Positions 36,246-47,483 of a DNA stretch of 64,000 bases are shown in pieces (the stretch's first letter is position 1; the number at the start of each line of letters is the position of its first letter). Source of the DNA: Mycobacterium sp. 852013-51886_SCH5428379 (lineage in GTDB: Bacteria; Actinomycetota; Actinomycetes; Mycobacteriales; Mycobacteriaceae); NCBI RefSeq assembly GCF_001665575.1, contig NZ_LZSU01000021.1:1-64000 (forward strand), read 5' to 3'. The notes beneath the pieces are model-generated. The model had not been told where the DNA came from and made no database searches. It was given only the letters and a program-made list of their open reading frames with translations. A program made the position numbers and the translations under genes.

Positions 36246-36887
36246 TCACTGATACGCGTAGAAGCCGGCTTCGGCGATCCGTCGCCGCTCGTCGGCGGTG
36301 ACGTCGACGTCGGCGGGCGAGAGCAGGAAGACCTTGGTGGCCACCTTGTCGAAGGAGCCGCGCAGGGCGAACGCGAGACCGGCGGCGAAGTCGACCAGAC
36401 GCTTGGCGTCGGCGTTGTCCATCGAGACCAGGTCCATGATCACCGGCGTCCCGTCGCGGAACTTCTCGCCGATGGTGCGGGCCTCGCTGTAGTCCTTGGG
36501 GCGCAGCGTGGTGATCTTCGACATCGGGCTGCCCTCTTCGAACAGCATCGCCATGCGGCGGGGGTCCATCGCGAGCGCGCCGCGGGTCGACCCGCGCAGG
36601 GCGCCCAGGCGCGGCGACGTGGCGCGCTCGAACTCCCGGGGTCCGCGCATCCGCGGATCGAAGCGCGGCTCGTCGTAACCGCCGCGGAAGGCCGGCGCAT
36701 CGTCGTACTCACGGGCCGAGGGGCGGTCGTAGTCGCGGCCGTAACCCTCGTCCTCGAAGCGGTCCTCGCGCGGACGCCGGGCATAGCTGCGGGACGCGCC
36801 GCGATCGTCGTCCTCGTAATACTCGTCGTCGTAGTCATCCATCGGCGCCATACCGAAGTACGCCTTGACCTTGTGGAGTGTGCTCAT
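36246..36887 (-). CDS. sepF: Cell-division protein SepF
   Basis: A 213-residue FtsZ-membrane tether. The N-terminal [14 protein letters not shown] is the amphipathic membrane-binding helix. An acidic, Tyr/Arg-rich linker (about 15-95) is disordered. The globular DUF552 domain is about 120-213 ([20 protein letters not shown], then [20 protein letters not shown]). In mycobacteria, which lack FtsA and ZipA, SepF is the essential anchor for the FtsZ C-terminus, and the FtsZ encoded nearby ends in the matching [12 protein letters not shown] tail. The 116 bp between it and yggT hold no gene. Confidence 0.96.
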   Translation of the reverse strand: MSTLHKVKAYFGMAPMDDYDDEYYEDDDRGASRSYARRPREDRFEDEGYGRDYDRPSAREYDDAPAFRGGYDEPRFDPRMRGPREFERATSPRLGALRGSTRGALAMDPRRMAMLFEEGSPMSKITTLRPKDYSEARTIGEKFRDGTPVIMDLVSMDNADAKRLVDFAAGLAFALRGSFDKVATKVFLLSPADVDVTADERRRIAEAGFYAYQ

Positions 36888-36950
36888 CGGGAGACCCTTC
36901 TCGACTCACGCATGTGGTGTCTGTGATGAAGATGTGACTGGAGTGACTAC

Positions 36951-37700
36951 TCAGGGTGACGCTAGAGGACGAAGGCCCATAAGCGCGGTTCCGACACGCA
37001 CACACGTGGAGCCGTGTTGCACCGCCGCCTCGAGATCGCCGGACATGCCGGCGGACAACTCGAGCCGTTGCGGGTGGTCCCGCTGCACGCGGTCGCGTTC
37101 CTGCTGCAATCGCGCGAAAGCCGCGGGCGGGTCAGCGCCGAGCGGTGGAATCCCCATGAACCCGACGAAGTCGAGTGCTGCGGCGGCCTCGACGGCCGCG
37201 CACAGTTCGTCGATCAGATCGGGCCGGTCGACGTCGACTCCGCCGCGCTCGGTGTCGCCGTCGAGGCTCAGCTGCAGGTAGACCCGCAGCGGCGCCGTCC
37301 GGATGCCCTCGTCGAGTGCGGCGGCCGCGCCCCGGTCCAGGGCGGCGACCACCTTGGCGCTGTCGACCGAGTGCGCCGCGTACGCCCACCGGGCGACGGC
37401 CTTGGCCTTGTTGCGCTGAATTCGCCCGACCATGTGCCAGCGGATCGGATCTGACACACCTTCGTCTCGGACCCTGGCGACCTCGGCGACCTTCGCCGAC
37501 GCCTCCTGTTCGCGGGATTCCCCGAAGTCGCGGCAGCCCAGCCGGTACAGGGCCAACACGTCGGAAGCCGGGAAGAACTTGGTGACGGGCAGCAGCGTGA
37601 TCTCGGCGGCATCGCGTCCGGCGGCTGCGGCCGCGTGGTCGAGGCGGGCGCGGACCGCGCTCAGCGCGGCGGCGAGTTCGGCCTCCCGGGCGTCGCTCAC
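36951..37700 (-). CDS. PLP homeostasis protein, YggS/PROSC family
   Basis: A 249-residue fold-type III PLP-binding barrel without known enzymatic activity, needed for pyridoxal-phosphate homeostasis. The PLP lysine is in ITLLPVTKFFPASDVLALY, and the phosphate-binding motifs HMVGRIQRNKAK and the C-terminal LSAGMSGDLEAAVQHGST are intact. The GTG at 37700 overlaps the pgeF stop (GTGA) with GGAG 8 nt upstream and is preferred to a GTG at 37718. Its place in the division cluster is conserved from actinobacteria to firmicutes. It corresponds to Rv2148c. Confidence 0.94.
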   Translation of the reverse strand: MSDAREAELAAALSAVRARLDHAAAAAGRDAAEITLLPVTKFFPASDVLALYRLGCRDFGESREQEASAKVAEVARVRDEGVSDPIRWHMVGRIQRNKAKAVARWAYAAHSVDSAKVVAALDRGAAAALDEGIRTAPLRVYLQLSLDGDTERGGVDVDRPDLIDELCAAVEAAAALDFVGFMGIPPLGADPPAAFARLQQERDRVQRDHPQRLELSAGMSGDLEAAVQHGSTCVRVGTALMGLRPLASP

Positions 37701-38422
37701 GGGGTGGTCTCCATCCACACCAGGGAGGCGAGGCGGCCGGTCCGGGCACCCTCTCGCTGGGCGCGGCGATGGCTGAACAGGTTGCGGTCGGCCACCGTGC
37801 AGCGCGGGTCGACGTCGACGGCGGTGACGCCCAATGCGGCGAGCTGGCGGGCGATCCCGGCACGCAGATCCAGGCCCGCGGTGCCGCGAGCGGTGGTGGT
37901 GCGGCTTCCCGGCAGCGCGGCCTCGACCTCGGCGGCCATCGGCTCGGGGACCTCGTAGTTGCGGCCGGAGACGGCGGGACCGAGTAGCACCGAAATGTCG
38001 TCGGTATGCGCGCCCGCCGCGCGCATCGCCTCGACGGCGCGCACCACGATCCCGTTGGCGGCGCCGACCCGTCCGGCGTGCACGGCGCCGATCACCCCGG
38101 CCCGCGCGTCGGCCAGCAGCACCGGGACGCAGTCGGCCGTCACGACGACGAGCCCGAGGCCCGGCGTCGTGGTGACCAGTCCGTCGGCGGCATCGATCGG
38201 GCCGTCGCCGGGTTCGGTCACCGTCACCACCCGGTCGCTGTGCACCTGGTTCATCCAGACGAGGTGATCGCCGAGTCCGGTCGCCGTGCCGAGGCGGCGC
38301 CGGTTGGCGGCGACGGCCTTCGGATCGTCGCCGACGTGGTCGCCGAGGTTGAAGGTGTCGAACGGCGGCTTCGAGACGCCACCTGCGCGAGTCGTGGTCA
38401 CCCGGCGAACGCGAACGGTCAC
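37697..38422 (-). CDS. pgeF: Polyphenol-oxidase-family peptidoglycan editing factor
   Basis: A 241-residue YfiH/LACC1-type protein. The conserved metal-site residues are present: His in FNLGDHVGDDP, Cys in VTADCVPVLLAD and His in IGAVHAGRVGAANG. In E. coli PgeF corrects misincorporated L-Ser in muropeptides; family members also act as purine nucleoside hydrolases or phosphorylases. The GTG at 38422 lies 31 nt after the ftsZ stop and gives the normal length; the open frame continues to 38515 inside the ftsZ coding region. It corresponds to Rv2149c and keeps the conserved ftsZ-yfiH-yggS order. Confidence 0.92.
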   Translation of the reverse strand: MTVRVRRVTTTRAGGVSKPPFDTFNLGDHVGDDPKAVAANRRRLGTATGLGDHLVWMNQVHSDRVVTVTEPGDGPIDAADGLVTTTPGLGLVVVTADCVPVLLADARAGVIGAVHAGRVGAANGIVVRAVEAMRAAGAHTDDISVLLGPAVSGRNYEVPEPMAAEVEAALPGSRTTTARGTAGLDLRAGIARQLAALGVTAVDVDPRCTVADRNLFSHRRAQREGARTGRLASLVWMETTP

Positions 38423-38453
38423 GGTGTCCAGTGTCTCCCGCTGCCAGCGGCCG

Positions 38454-39635
38454 TCAGTGGCGCATGAAGGGCGGCACGTCGACGTCGTCGTCGGAGATGC
38501 CACCGTCGCCGCCACCGAAGTTCACCGTCGAACCGTTGGTGTGCACCGGGACGCTGACCGCCTCCTGCGGCTCGAACAGCGACGAGGAGACCTTGCCTGC
38601 CCGGGCCGGGGCGATCGGCTGCGCCGGGGCGGTCGCGGCGGGGGCCGCGCCGGCGGCACCGGGGCTAACGACCGGCTGGCGGCTCGGTCCCGACGAATCG
38701 AACCCGGCGGCGATGACGGTGACGCGCACCTCGTCGCCCAGCGAGTCGTCGATGACGGTGCCGAAGATGATGTTGGCCTCGGGGTGGGCCGATTCCTGCA
38801 CCAGCGATGCGGCCTCGTTGATCTCGAACAGACCCAGGTCACTGCCGCCGGCCACCGACAGCAGCACGCCCTGCGCGCCCTCCATCGAGGCCTCGAGCAG
38901 CGGCGAGTTGATCGCGATCTCGGCGGCCTTGAGGGCGCGGCCGTCACCGCGCGCGGAGCCGATGCCCATCAGGGCGGTGCCCGCCCCGCTCATGACGCCC
39001 TTGACGTCGGCGAAGTCGACGTTGATCAGTCCGGGTGTGGTGATCAGGTCGGTGATGCCCTGGACGCCGTTCAGCAGGACCTCGTCCGCGCTGCGGAACG
39101 CGTCCATCAGCGAGACCGCGGCATCGCCCATCTGCAGCAGTCGGTCGTTGGGGATGACGATCAGGGTGTCGCAGCTCTCGCGGAGCGCCGCGATACCCTC
39201 GCCGGCCTGGTTGCTGCGCCGCTTGCCCTCGAAGGAGAAGGGCCGCGTCACCACGCCGACGGTCAGAGCACCGAGCTTGCGGGCGATGGTGGCCACCACC
39301 GGCGCGCCACCGGTGCCGGTGCCGCCACCCTCGCCTGCGGTGACGAACACCATGTCGGCGCCGCGGAGCAGTTCCTCGATCTCGTCCTTGGCGTCCTCGG
39401 CGGCCTTGCGGCCCACCTCCGGGTCCGCGCCGGCGCCGAGGCCGCGGGTGGAGTCGCGGCCGACGTCGAGCTTCACGTCGGCGTCGCTCATCAACAGCGC
39501 CTGGGCGTCGGTGTTGATGGCGATGAACTCCACGCCTTTGAGGCCCTGCTCGATCATGCGGTTGACGGCATTGACGCCGCCGCCGCCGATGCCGACCACC
39601 TTGATGACTGCGAGGTAGTTGTGCGGGGGGGTCAT
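38454..39635 (-). CDS. ftsZ: Cell-division GTPase FtsZ
   Basis: A 393-residue tubulin homologue that forms the Z-ring. The GTPase signature [11 protein letters not shown] is at 102-112 and the synergy loop is around [20 protein letters not shown] (about 205-224). The C-terminal linker is Ala/Pro-rich, and the final peptide [12 protein letters not shown] is the docking site for SepF and FtsW. The ATG is preceded by a GGGAGGAAG ribosome site. The gene has its own upstream region of 188 bp with a candidate promoter, so it need not depend on read-through from ftsQ. Confidence 0.99.
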   Translation of the reverse strand: MTPPHNYLAVIKVVGIGGGGVNAVNRMIEQGLKGVEFIAINTDAQALLMSDADVKLDVGRDSTRGLGAGADPEVGRKAAEDAKDEIEELLRGADMVFVTAGEGGGTGTGGAPVVATIARKLGALTVGVVTRPFSFEGKRRSNQAGEGIAALRESCDTLIVIPNDRLLQMGDAAVSLMDAFRSADEVLLNGVQGITDLITTPGLINVDFADVKGVMSGAGTALMGIGSARGDGRALKAAEIAINSPLLEASMEGAQGVLLSVAGGSDLGLFEINEAASLVQESAHPEANIIFGTVIDDSLGDEVRVTVIAAGFDSSGPSRQPVVSPGAAGAAPAATAPAQPIAPARAGKVSSSLFEPQEAVSVPVHTNGSTVNFGGGDGGISDDDVDVPPFMRH

Positions 39636-39696
39636 GAGTCGTCTTCCTCCCTGAGAGTCCTGTTCTTGAGCGCTACCCGCTTTGCAAAACTCTCAA

Positions 39697-39725
39697 CCTC
39701 AACCAGAGGCTTAGTGTTATGTCAA
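39697..39725 (-). promoter_or_regulatory. Candidate ftsZ promoter
   Basis: On the minus strand a consensus -35 TTGACA (39725 to 39720) is followed after 17 nt by TTGAGG (39702 to 39697), a poor -10 in the right place. The element is about 60-90 nt before the ftsZ ATG in the 188-bp ftsQ-ftsZ gap, where mycobacteria are known to have ftsZ promoters. The -35 is the firm part of this call. Confidence 0.5.
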
Positions 39726-39823
39726 GTTGATCCGCGCAAACAGAACCGTAGGGCGACGACACGGCGCAGCCATGCAGGCGCGCCGAAAGTCGTCGAGTGA
39801 ATTTCGGCGATTCGCCCGCCGGG

Positions 39824-40759
39824 CTACTTGACAGTCGGCAGGTCCGGACTGGAGACGTCGTAGGTGCGGCCGGGCTGGGTCAGCAGCGCGGCCAGCTTGA
39901 GCGCCTTCTCCTCGGTGCGGTCGTTGGTCCCCCACACCACCGTGCGGCCGTCGATCAGCGTCAGCGTGATCGACGCGACCGACGGCGCCGCGATACGGGC
40001 GACCTGACCGGCGACGTCGGGCGGCAGCGCCAGCATGACCTCCAGCGCGGCCTCGGTCGCCGGATCGCTCGGGCCCGGGTTCGCGGTCTCGAGGTAGGGC
40101 AGGATCCCCGGCGGCGGACCCGTCGCGAAATCCACCCCGTCCCGGTCGAACAGGTGCGGGCCGTCGGGATAGTCCTTGACCACCACCGGCACCCGCTCGA
40201 CGATGGTGATCCGCAGCGACGACGGATACTCGCGCTGCACGCGGGCGCTGGCCACCCGGCGGATCGTGGCGACCCGCTCGGCGACCGCATCGGTGTTCAC
40301 CTGCAGCAGCGGGGTGCCCGGCGCGACGGCCGCCGCCGCGAGCACCTCCTCGCGCGGGACCGCGTCGATACCGACCACGACGATATTGCGGGCGGACATG
40401 ATCGGCGTGAAATACAGCAGTAGGCCGAGGGCCACCGCGAGCACCGACAGCAGGGCCGACCAGAGCAGCGCCTTGAGTCCGCGAACGGTGCTGCGCGGCA
40501 ACCGTTTCGGGCCGTCGAGGATGGGGGTGTCGGCCCGCCGCTTGGCCTCCTGGCGGCTCTGTTCGATCGCTCGGGCGCGGTGTTCGGCGCCCTTGCGCGC
40601 CGCCCGTCGCGCCTCGCGCTCGCGCCGGGCCCGTCGTCGCGGACCCTCGAGGTCCTCCTCGGCAACCGGCTCCGGGGGCTGATCGGAGGGCTGCGGCGCG
40701 GATTCCGGGGTCGACTCCGGGTCGGCCTCGGGGCTCTCCTGCGGGGTCGGCTCGGTCAT
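39824..40759 (-). CDS. ftsQ: Divisome protein FtsQ
   Basis: A 311-residue bitopic membrane protein. A long, highly charged cytoplasmic region (1-95, Glu/Pro then Arg/Ala-rich) precedes one membrane helix (about 98-118). The extracytoplasmic POTRA domain starts [20 protein letters not shown] (about 121-190) and is followed by the FtsQ beta domain. FtsQ links early and late division proteins through FtsL and FtsB-like partners. The ATG at 40759 overlaps the murC stop by 4 nt. It corresponds to Rv2151c. Confidence 0.96.
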   Translation of the reverse strand: MTEPTPQESPEADPESTPESAPQPSDQPPEPVAEEDLEGPRRRARREREARRAARKGAEHRARAIEQSRQEAKRRADTPILDGPKRLPRSTVRGLKALLWSALLSVLAVALGLLLYFTPIMSARNIVVVGIDAVPREEVLAAAAVAPGTPLLQVNTDAVAERVATIRRVASARVQREYPSSLRITIVERVPVVVKDYPDGPHLFDRDGVDFATGPPPGILPYLETANPGPSDPATEAALEVMLALPPDVAGQVARIAAPSVASITLTLIDGRTVVWGTNDRTEEKALKLAALLTQPGRTYDVSSPDLPTVK

Positions 40760-42231
40760 CGGGCGCCGGCCCCCGGCGGTGTCCTGTTCGCGCGGATCTG
40801 CAGCCTGGTGACGATCTCCGGTCCGAGCATCGTCACGTCGCCGGCGCCCATCGTGACCACGACGTCGCCGGGCTGCACCGCATCGGCCACCCGGCCCGGC
40901 ACCGTGGACAGATCCGGTAGATAGGTGACGGGGGCGTCGACGTGCTCGGCGATGCTGGCACCGCTCACCCCGGCGATCGGCTGTTCCCGCGCGCCGTACA
41001 CGTCGAGGACGAACACCAGGTCGGCTGCACTGAGCGCCGCCCCGAACTCCCTGGCGAACGTCTCGGTGCGCGAGTACAGATGCGGCTGGAACACCACGAC
41101 CGCCCGACCGGCGCCCCGGTCACCGGCTCCCCTCGGACCTACGACGGCTCGCAGCGCCGACAGCGTCGCGGCCACCTCGGTCGGGTGATGGGCGTAGTCG
41201 TCGAAGACGCGGACCCCGGCCGCGGTGCCGACCAGCTCGAACCGTCTGCGCACCCCCTCGAAGCCCGCCAGACCGTCGAGGATCGTGTCGGTGTCGGCGC
41301 CGACCTGCCCGGCGGCCAGCAGCGCGCCCAACGCGTTGAGCGCCATGTGCCGGCCCGGCACCGACAGACGCATCGCGCGCGGCGCACTCTCCCCGGCGAG
41401 CCGGATCTCGGCGACCGCGCCGGTGTCCACCTGCTCCCAGCTGACCAGCGTGGCCGCCAGGTCGTCGGCCGCGGTGGCGGAACTGCCGTAGCGCAGCACC
41501 CGGATACCCAGCTCCTCGCTGCGGTCGGCAAGGGCGGCCGACCCCGGATCGTCGGCGCAGGCCACCAGCACACCGCCCGGAGACAGCCGTTCGACGAAGG
41601 CGTCGAACACTGCGACGTAGGCGACCGCGCTGCCGAAGAAGTCCAGATGGTCGGCCTCGATGTTGGTGACGACGGCGACGTCGGGGGTGTACTCGAGCAG
41701 CGAGCCGTCGCTCTCGTCGGCCTCGGCGACGAAACTCTGCCCGCTGCCGTGGTGGGCGTTGGTGCCCGCTTCGCCCAGATCGCCGCCGACAGCGAAGGAC
41801 GGGTCCGCGCCGGCGTGCTGCAGCGCGACGATGAGCATCGAGGTGGTCGTGGTCTTGCCGTGAGTGCCGGTCACCATCAGCGTGGTGTGGCCGGCCATCA
41901 TCTTGGCCAGTACCACCGGCCGCAGGATGATCGGGATGCCGCGCCTGCGGGCCTCGACCAGTTCGGGGTTGGTCTTCGGGATCGCCGCGTGGGTGGTGAC
42001 GACAGCCGTCGGGCCGCCGGGCAGCAGATCCAGGGCCGACTCGTCGTGACCGATGCGCACCGAGGCGCCGCGGGCCCGCAACGCGACGACCGCGCGGGAC
42101 TCCTTGGCGTCGGAGCCGGACACCAGCCCGCCGCGGTCGAGCAGGATGCGCGCGATCCCGGACATCCCCGCTCCCCCGATGCCCACCATGTGCACGCGGC
42201 GCAGTTCGTCGGGCAGCGGCCGGGCACTCAC
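40756..42231 (-). CDS. murC: UDP-N-acetylmuramate-L-alanine ligase
   Basis: A 491-residue Mur ligase that adds L-Ala to UDP-MurNAc, the first amino acid of the peptidoglycan stem. The N-terminal Rossmann motif is [20 protein letters not shown] (14-33). The ATP loop GTHGKTTT is at 122-129, and the C-terminal ligase domain has [11 protein letters not shown]. The GTG start overlaps the murG stop (GTGA). The gene is part of an unbroken run from ftsL-like to ftsQ in which almost every junction overlaps, so expression is clearly joint. Confidence 0.98.
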   Translation of the reverse strand: MSARPLPDELRRVHMVGIGGAGMSGIARILLDRGGLVSGSDAKESRAVVALRARGASVRIGHDESALDLLPGGPTAVVTTHAAIPKTNPELVEARRRGIPIILRPVVLAKMMAGHTTLMVTGTHGKTTTTSMLIVALQHAGADPSFAVGGDLGEAGTNAHHGSGQSFVAEADESDGSLLEYTPDVAVVTNIEADHLDFFGSAVAYVAVFDAFVERLSPGGVLVACADDPGSAALADRSEELGIRVLRYGSSATAADDLAATLVSWEQVDTGAVAEIRLAGESAPRAMRLSVPGRHMALNALGALLAAGQVGADTDTILDGLAGFEGVRRRFELVGTAAGVRVFDDYAHHPTEVAATLSALRAVVGPRGAGDRGAGRAVVVFQPHLYSRTETFAREFGAALSAADLVFVLDVYGAREQPIAGVSGASIAEHVDAPVTYLPDLSTVPGRVADAVQPGDVVVTMGAGDVTMLGPEIVTRLQIRANRTPPGAGAR

Positions 42232-43367
42232 CGGCGCCGCCCTGCGCCCGCGCTGCGGGCGACGTCGAGCGCGACGTGGGCGACCTGCAGCGCGGCGTCG
42301 CGATGCCCGGAGAGGGCGGCCCCTGCCGTCATCGTCTGCATCCGCCCGCGGTCGGTCAGCAGCGGGAGCACGGTGTCGGCCACCAGCTGCGGGGTGAGGT
42401 CGTGGTCGTCGACGAGCAGGCCGCCGCCGGCCTCGACGACGGGCAGCGCGTTGAGGCGCTGCTCACCGTTGCCGATCGGCAGCGGCACGTACACCGCGGG
42501 CAGTCCGACGGCGGTCACCTCGGCGACCGTCATCGCGCCCGCCCGGCAGATCGCCAGATCAGCCGCGGAGTAGGCCAGGTCCATCCGGTCCAGATACGGC
42601 ACCGCGACGTACGGCGGATCGCCCGGCCGCGGCGCCGGCAGATCGAGGGTGTTCTTGGCGCCGTGGGCGTGCAGCACCGAGACCCCGGCGGCGGCGATCT
42701 GGGTCGCGGCGCCGGAGACGGCTCGGTTGAGGGACTGTGCACCCTGCGATCCGCCGAAGACCAGCAGCACGGTCGCGTCCTCGGCGAATCCGAAGTGGGC
42801 GCGGGCCTCGGCCCGCAGCGCCGCCCGGTCCAGATCGGTGATGGCCGCCCGCACCGGGGTGCCGACCACCTCGACGGCGCCGAGACCGGGATCGGCCACC
42901 GCGGACAGCACGCGCTGCGCGGTCCGGGCGCCGACCTTGTTGGCCAGCCCGGCCCGGGCGTTGGCCTCGTGCACCACGACCGGGACCTTCCGGCGGCGCG
43001 CCGCCAGGTAGGCCGGCAGCGCCACGTAACCGCCGAAACCCACGACGACATCGGCTTGGACGGTGTCCAGGACGGCGCGGGTCTCGCGGATGGCGCGCCG
43101 GACGCGCGTCGGCAGCCGGAGCAGATCGCCGGACGGTTTCCGGGGCAGTGGGACCGGGGTGATCAGCTCCAGGTCATATCCGCGCGCCGGCACCAGCCGG
43201 GTCTCCAGGCCGCGCGCGGTGCCCAGCGCGGTGATGCGCACGCCGGGCTGCAGGGATCTGAGCGCGTCTGCCACTGCCATCGCCGGTTCGACGTGTCCGG
43301 CGGTGCCTCCGCCGGCGAGCACGACCGAGAGTTCCCGGCTCTTGCGCTCCTGACCCGACCCGCTCAC
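42228..43367 (-). CDS. murG: UDP-GlcNAc:lipid I GlcNAc transferase
   Basis: A 379-residue GT28 glycosyltransferase that converts lipid I to lipid II at the inner face of the membrane. The N-terminal glycine-rich loop is [20 protein letters not shown]. The second loop, [12 protein letters not shown], and the donor-site [20 protein letters not shown] are intact. A short charged head ([12 protein letters not shown]) precedes the fold. The GTG at 43367 overlaps the ftsW stop. It corresponds to Rv2153c. Confidence 0.98.
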   Translation of the reverse strand: MSGSGQERKSRELSVVLAGGGTAGHVEPAMAVADALRSLQPGVRITALGTARGLETRLVPARGYDLELITPVPLPRKPSGDLLRLPTRVRRAIRETRAVLDTVQADVVVGFGGYVALPAYLAARRRKVPVVVHEANARAGLANKVGARTAQRVLSAVADPGLGAVEVVGTPVRAAITDLDRAALRAEARAHFGFAEDATVLLVFGGSQGAQSLNRAVSGAATQIAAAGVSVLHAHGAKNTLDLPAPRPGDPPYVAVPYLDRMDLAYSAADLAICRAGAMTVAEVTAVGLPAVYVPLPIGNGEQRLNALPVVEAGGGLLVDDHDLTPQLVADTVLPLLTDRGRMQTMTAGAALSGHRDAALQVAHVALDVARSAGAGRRR

Positions 43368-44929
43368 CCGTAACGCTGACCTTCCGTGGTGCGAGGCCGT
43401 CGGCCCTGCTGGCGCTGACCGGTCCGATGGCCGGCTTGCCGGGCCTTCTTCTGATCCATGGACCGTTGAACGCCTACATGATGCCTTGAGCCGCGCACCG
43501 GCCGATCGGCCGCCGGGGGTTTGCGCCGGGGTTCCTGGCGGGCGGGTCGGCGCGGTTTCGCCGCGGACCGGTCCGGCCGCGACCGCAGCCGGTCGCGCGC
43601 CCGCTCCAGCGGCGTGGGCACATACGGCTCCGGCAGCGGCAGTCGCAGCAACCGGGTCACCCGGTCGTCACCACCGGCCCGCAGTGCGGCCACCGCCTCG
43701 GGTTCGTGGCGTGCGGCGTTGGTCACGATGCCGAGCATCAGCATCGTCGTCGCCGTCGACGTGCCGCCCGCCGAGATCAGCGGCAGCTGCAGTCCGGTGA
43801 CCGGCAGCAGGCCCACGACGTAGCCGACGTTGATGAACACCTGACCGAGAATCCAGGTGGTGGCCGTCGCGGACAGCAGCCGCAGGAACGGGTCGGCCGA
43901 GCGGCGCGCGATGCGCATGCCGGTGTAGGCGAACAGGCCGAACAGCCCGAGTAGACCGGCAGCGCCGACGAAACCGAGTTCCTCACCGATGATCGCGAAG
44001 ATGAAGTCGTTGTGGGCGTTGGGAAGGTAGTTCCACTTGGCGGTGCCCTGACCGAGACCGTCGCCGAAGAAGCCGCCGTTGGCGAGCGCGAACTTGGCCT
44101 GTCTGGCCTGATAGCCCGAACCCTGCGCGTCGGCACTGGGGTCGAGCCACGACTGCACGCGCGCCGACCGGTAGCCCTCGGCCATCGCCAGCACGCCCGC
44201 CGACACCATGACCGCGAACAGCGAGCTGAGGAACACCCGCAGCGGCAGACCGGCGTACCAGAGCAGGGCCAGCAGGATGATGCCGAGCGAGACGGTCTGT
44301 CCGAGGTCGGGCTGGGCGACGATGAGCGCCAGCGCGATGACGGCGGCGGGCACCAGCGGGATGAGCATCTCGCGCAGCGACGCCCGTTCCAGCCGGCGCG
44401 CAGCCAGCAGATGCGCACCCCAGATCGCGAAGGCGATCTTGGCCAGCTCCGAGGGCTGCATCGAGAACCCGGCCACGACGAACCAGCCGCGGGATCCGTT
44501 GGCCACCTTGCCGATGCCGGGGATGAGCACGAGGATCAGCAGCACGATCGTGAACGCGAAGCCGGGGAACGCCAGCCGGCGCATCATGGCGACCGGCATG
44601 CGCAGCGCGGCGTAGAACGCGACCAGCCCGACCGCGGTCCACATCACCTGCTTGGCGAACACCGCCCACGGTGAGCCGTCGGAGTCGTAGGAGTACACCC
44701 CCGACGCCGAGAGCACCATCGTCAGCCCCAGGGTGACCAGCAGCGCGGTCACGGCGATGATCAGGTGGAACGAGGTCATGGGCCGGCCCAGCCAGGCGCC
44801 GAAGCGGGTGCGCGGCAACACGATCGCCGCCGTCGGCGCGGACTCGGCCGCGCCGCCGTCCGCGGTCGGCTCGGCGTCGCCGGTGGCGGTGGCGCCGGAG
44901 CGCCGCAGCCGCGACAGGAAGGTGGCCAC
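43364..44929 (-). CDS. ftsW: SEDS-family peptidoglycan glycosyltransferase FtsW
   Basis: A 521-residue polytopic SEDS protein that polymerises septal glycan with its partner PBP (PbpB, same cluster). Ten membrane segments lie between about 45 and 415. The conserved extracytoplasmic loop contains [21 protein letters not shown] across about 142-162, and SEDS residues recur in [21 protein letters not shown]. Long disordered ends are mycobacterial traits: an Ala-rich head (1-42) and a basic Arg/Pro/Gln tail (about 430-521) that can bind the acidic FtsZ C-terminus. The GTG start lies 6 nt after the murD stop. Confidence 0.97.
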   Translation of the reverse strand: MATFLSRLRRSGATATGDAEPTADGGAAESAPTAAIVLPRTRFGAWLGRPMTSFHLIIAVTALLVTLGLTMVLSASGVYSYDSDGSPWAVFAKQVMWTAVGLVAFYAALRMPVAMMRRLAFPGFAFTIVLLILVLIPGIGKVANGSRGWFVVAGFSMQPSELAKIAFAIWGAHLLAARRLERASLREMLIPLVPAAVIALALIVAQPDLGQTVSLGIILLALLWYAGLPLRVFLSSLFAVMVSAGVLAMAEGYRSARVQSWLDPSADAQGSGYQARQAKFALANGGFFGDGLGQGTAKWNYLPNAHNDFIFAIIGEELGFVGAAGLLGLFGLFAYTGMRIARRSADPFLRLLSATATTWILGQVFINVGYVVGLLPVTGLQLPLISAGGTSTATTMLMLGIVTNAARHEPEAVAALRAGGDDRVTRLLRLPLPEPYVPTPLERARDRLRSRPDRSAAKPRRPARQEPRRKPPAADRPVRGSRHHVGVQRSMDQKKARQAGHRTGQRQQGRRPRTTEGQRYG

Positions 44930-44935
44930 GGCCGG

Positions 44936-46402
44936 TTACCTGATGCCGGTACGCACCGCGGCGGCGAACGCGTCACCGCGTGCGCCGTATCCGCTGAACT
45001 GGTCGAACGACGCCCCCGCCGGCGCCAGCAACACAGTGTCGCCGGCGCGGGCGAGTCCGCGGGCCGCGTCGACCACCGCCGTCATCACGGCGCCGGACAG
45101 CGGCTCCCCGGACGCGTTGACCACTCGAGTCACACGTTTCACATCTGACTCATTTGCCCCATGCACCCCAGAATCCTCCCCCGTCACCACCTCGACGACG
45201 GGGACATCCGGGGCGTGTCGCGATAACGCCTCCGCGACCACCGCGCGGTCACGGCCGATGAGGACCGCCCCGGCCAGCCTGTCTGCGACGGCGGCGACCA
45301 GGCCGTCCACCGACGCGCCCTTGAGCATGCCGCCGGCGATCCACACCACCCGCGGATGGGCCGCGATCGACGCCTGGGCGGCGTGGGGGTTGGTGGCCTT
45401 GGAGTCGTCGACATAGGTGACGCCGTCGATCGTCTCGACCACCTGGGCGCGGTGTGGGCCGACGCGGAACGAACGCAGCGCCGCGGCGACCGCGTCCGGC
45501 GGTACACCCGCGGCGCGGGCCAGCGCCGCTGCACCCAGCGCGTTGAGCACCCCGACCGGACCGGCGACCGGGATGTCGGCGGTGTGCGCCAACTCCACCC
45601 CCGCGCCGCCGAAGACCCGGTCGACGAGGACGCCGTTGCGGACCCCGAACTCGCCCGGTCCGGGCTCGCCCAGCCGGAATCCTGTGCGCACCGCGGCGCC
45701 CGCGCCGTCGAGCAGGCCCGCGGCCACCGGATCGTCGAGTCCCACGACGGCCACCCGGCCGTCGAGCACCCTGGCCTTGTCGGCGGCGTAGGCCGCCATC
45801 GAGCCGTGCCAGTCCAGATGGTCCTCGGCGACGTTGAGCACCACCCCGGCGTCGGGCCGAACCGACGGCGCCCAGTGCAGCTGGAAACTCGACAGCTCGA
45901 CGGCCAGGATCTCGGCCGGTTCGCTCAGCATGTCGAGTACGGGGTTGCCGATGTTGCCGCACAGCACCGCACGCCGGCCTGCGGCGAGCAGCATCTCGTG
46001 CAGCATCGAGGTGGTCGTGGTCTTGCCGTTGGTGCCGGTGACCACGAGCCAGCGTCGGGGCGGCCCGAACCAGCCTGCCCGGTCCAACCGCCACGCCAAC
46101 TCGACGTCCCCCCATACGGGCACCCCGGCCGCCGCCGCGGCGGCGAGCACGGGCGCGGTCGGGGGGAAGCCGGGACTGGTGACGACCAGCGCGTAGTCAC
46201 CGATCGCGGCGACGGCCTCGGCGGTGGTGACCACCCGCGCCGGGGTGACCAGCCGCTGCAGCGCCAGCGGATCGTCGTCGCAGATCGTCATCCGCACCCC
46301 GGTGGGTTCGAGCACCGCGCTGACCGAGCGGCCGGTGAGACCGGCTCCGGTGATCAGCACCCGGGCGCCGGGGGTGAGCGGATCGACCACCGCGCGCGCC
46401 AC
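44936..46402 (-). CDS. murD: UDP-N-acetylmuramoyl-L-alanine-D-glutamate ligase
   Basis: A 488-residue Mur ligase that adds D-Glu to UDP-MurNAc-L-Ala. The N-terminal UDP-binding fold begins [18 protein letters not shown]. The ATP loop GTNGKTTT is at 123-130, and the C-terminal domain has the [16 protein letters not shown] motif diagnostic of MurD. The GTG start lies one base after the mraY stop. It corresponds to Rv2155c and is of normal length. Confidence 0.98.
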   Translation of the reverse strand: MARAVVDPLTPGARVLITGAGLTGRSVSAVLEPTGVRMTICDDDPLALQRLVTPARVVTTAEAVAAIGDYALVVTSPGFPPTAPVLAAAAAAGVPVWGDVELAWRLDRAGWFGPPRRWLVVTGTNGKTTTTSMLHEMLLAAGRRAVLCGNIGNPVLDMLSEPAEILAVELSSFQLHWAPSVRPDAGVVLNVAEDHLDWHGSMAAYAADKARVLDGRVAVVGLDDPVAAGLLDGAGAAVRTGFRLGEPGPGEFGVRNGVLVDRVFGGAGVELAHTADIPVAGPVGVLNALGAAALARAAGVPPDAVAAALRSFRVGPHRAQVVETIDGVTYVDDSKATNPHAAQASIAAHPRVVWIAGGMLKGASVDGLVAAVADRLAGAVLIGRDRAVVAEALSRHAPDVPVVEVVTGEDSGVHGANESDVKRVTRVVNASGEPLSGAVMTAVVDAARGLARAGDTVLLAPAGASFDQFSGYGARGDAFAAAVRTGIR

Positions 46403-46403
46403 G

Positions 46404-47483
46404 TCAGGCTCCGACGGCGGTGAGCCACTCGCTGTAGAACAGCGCCACCCCGAGTCCGCAGGCGATGGCCGTCAACAGCCAGAACCGGATGATGACGGTG
46501 GTCTCCGCCCAGCCGACGAGCTCGAAGTGGTGGTGGAACGGCGCCATCCGGAACACCCGCCGTCCGGTGGTGCGGAACGCCAGGATCTGCACGACCACCG
46601 ACGTCACCTCGGCGACGAACAGGGCGCCGAGCACGACGGCCAGGATCTCGGTGCGGCTGGTGACCGACAGGCCGGCGATGATGCCGCCCAGGCCCAGGGA
46701 TCCGGTGTCGCCCATGAAGATCTTGGCCGGCGCGGCGTTCCACCACAGGAAGCCGATACAGGCGCCCGCAGCGGCCGCGGCGATCAGCGCGAGGTCCAGG
46801 GGGTCACGCACGTTGTAGCAGCCCAGGCCGGGGCTGGTCGCGCAGGCGTTGCGGTACTGCCAGAAGGTGATCAGCACGTACGCCGCGCACACCATCGCCA
46901 TCGCGCCGGCGGCCAGCCCGTCCAGCCCGTCGGTGAAGTTCACCGCGTTGGACCAGGCGCTGACGATGACCACGCAGAACAGGACGAAGATCATCGGCGC
47001 CATGGTGACCGTGGCGATCTCGCGGACGTAGGACAGCTCGGCGCTGCCCGGGGTCAGCCCGTCGGCATTGCGGAACTGCAGGGCCAGCAGCCCGAACAAC
47101 ACCGCGGCCGCGAGGATCCCGACCGTCTTGGCGGTCTTGTTGAGGCCGAGGTTGCGGGCGCGGCGGATCTTGATCAGATCGTCGATGAAGCCGACCGCGC
47201 CGAGCGCGGTGGCCAGGAACAGCACCAGCAGCCCCGACGCCGAGGGCCCCTGACCACCGAGGGCGACGCCGACCAGATGGGTGCCCAGGTAGCCGGCCCA
47301 GATGCCCGCCAGGATCGCGACGCCGCCCATCGACGGGGTGCCGCGCTTCTTGTGGTGGCTCGGCGGGCCGTCTTCGCGGGTCTGATGGCCGAAACCCTGC
47401 CGGGTGAACAACCGGATCAGCACCGGGGTCAGCAGGATCGACACCGTCAGCGCGATGCCGACGGCGATGAGGATCTGCCTCAT
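46404..47483 (-). CDS. mraY: Phospho-MurNAc-pentapeptide translocase
   Basis: A 359-residue integral membrane enzyme (MurX in M. tuberculosis) that moves phospho-MurNAc-pentapeptide onto decaprenyl phosphate to give lipid I. The catalytic Asp pair D101-D102 is in [13 protein letters not shown], and the second signature is [13 protein letters not shown]. About ten hydrophobic segments are visible. It is the target of nucleoside antibiotics such as capuramycins. Its ATG overlaps the murF stop by one base (TGATG). Confidence 0.98.
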   Translation of the reverse strand: MRQILIAVGIALTVSILLTPVLIRLFTRQGFGHQTREDGPPSHHKKRGTPSMGGVAILAGIWAGYLGTHLVGVALGGQGPSASGLLVLFLATALGAVGFIDDLIKIRRARNLGLNKTAKTVGILAAAVLFGLLALQFRNADGLTPGSAELSYVREIATVTMAPMIFVLFCVVIVSAWSNAVNFTDGLDGLAAGAMAMVCAAYVLITFWQYRNACATSPGLGCYNVRDPLDLALIAAAAAGACIGFLWWNAAPAKIFMGDTGSLGLGGIIAGLSVTSRTEILAVVLGALFVAEVTSVVVQILAFRTTGRRVFRMAPFHHHFELVGWAETTVIIRFWLLTAIACGLGVALFYSEWLTAVGA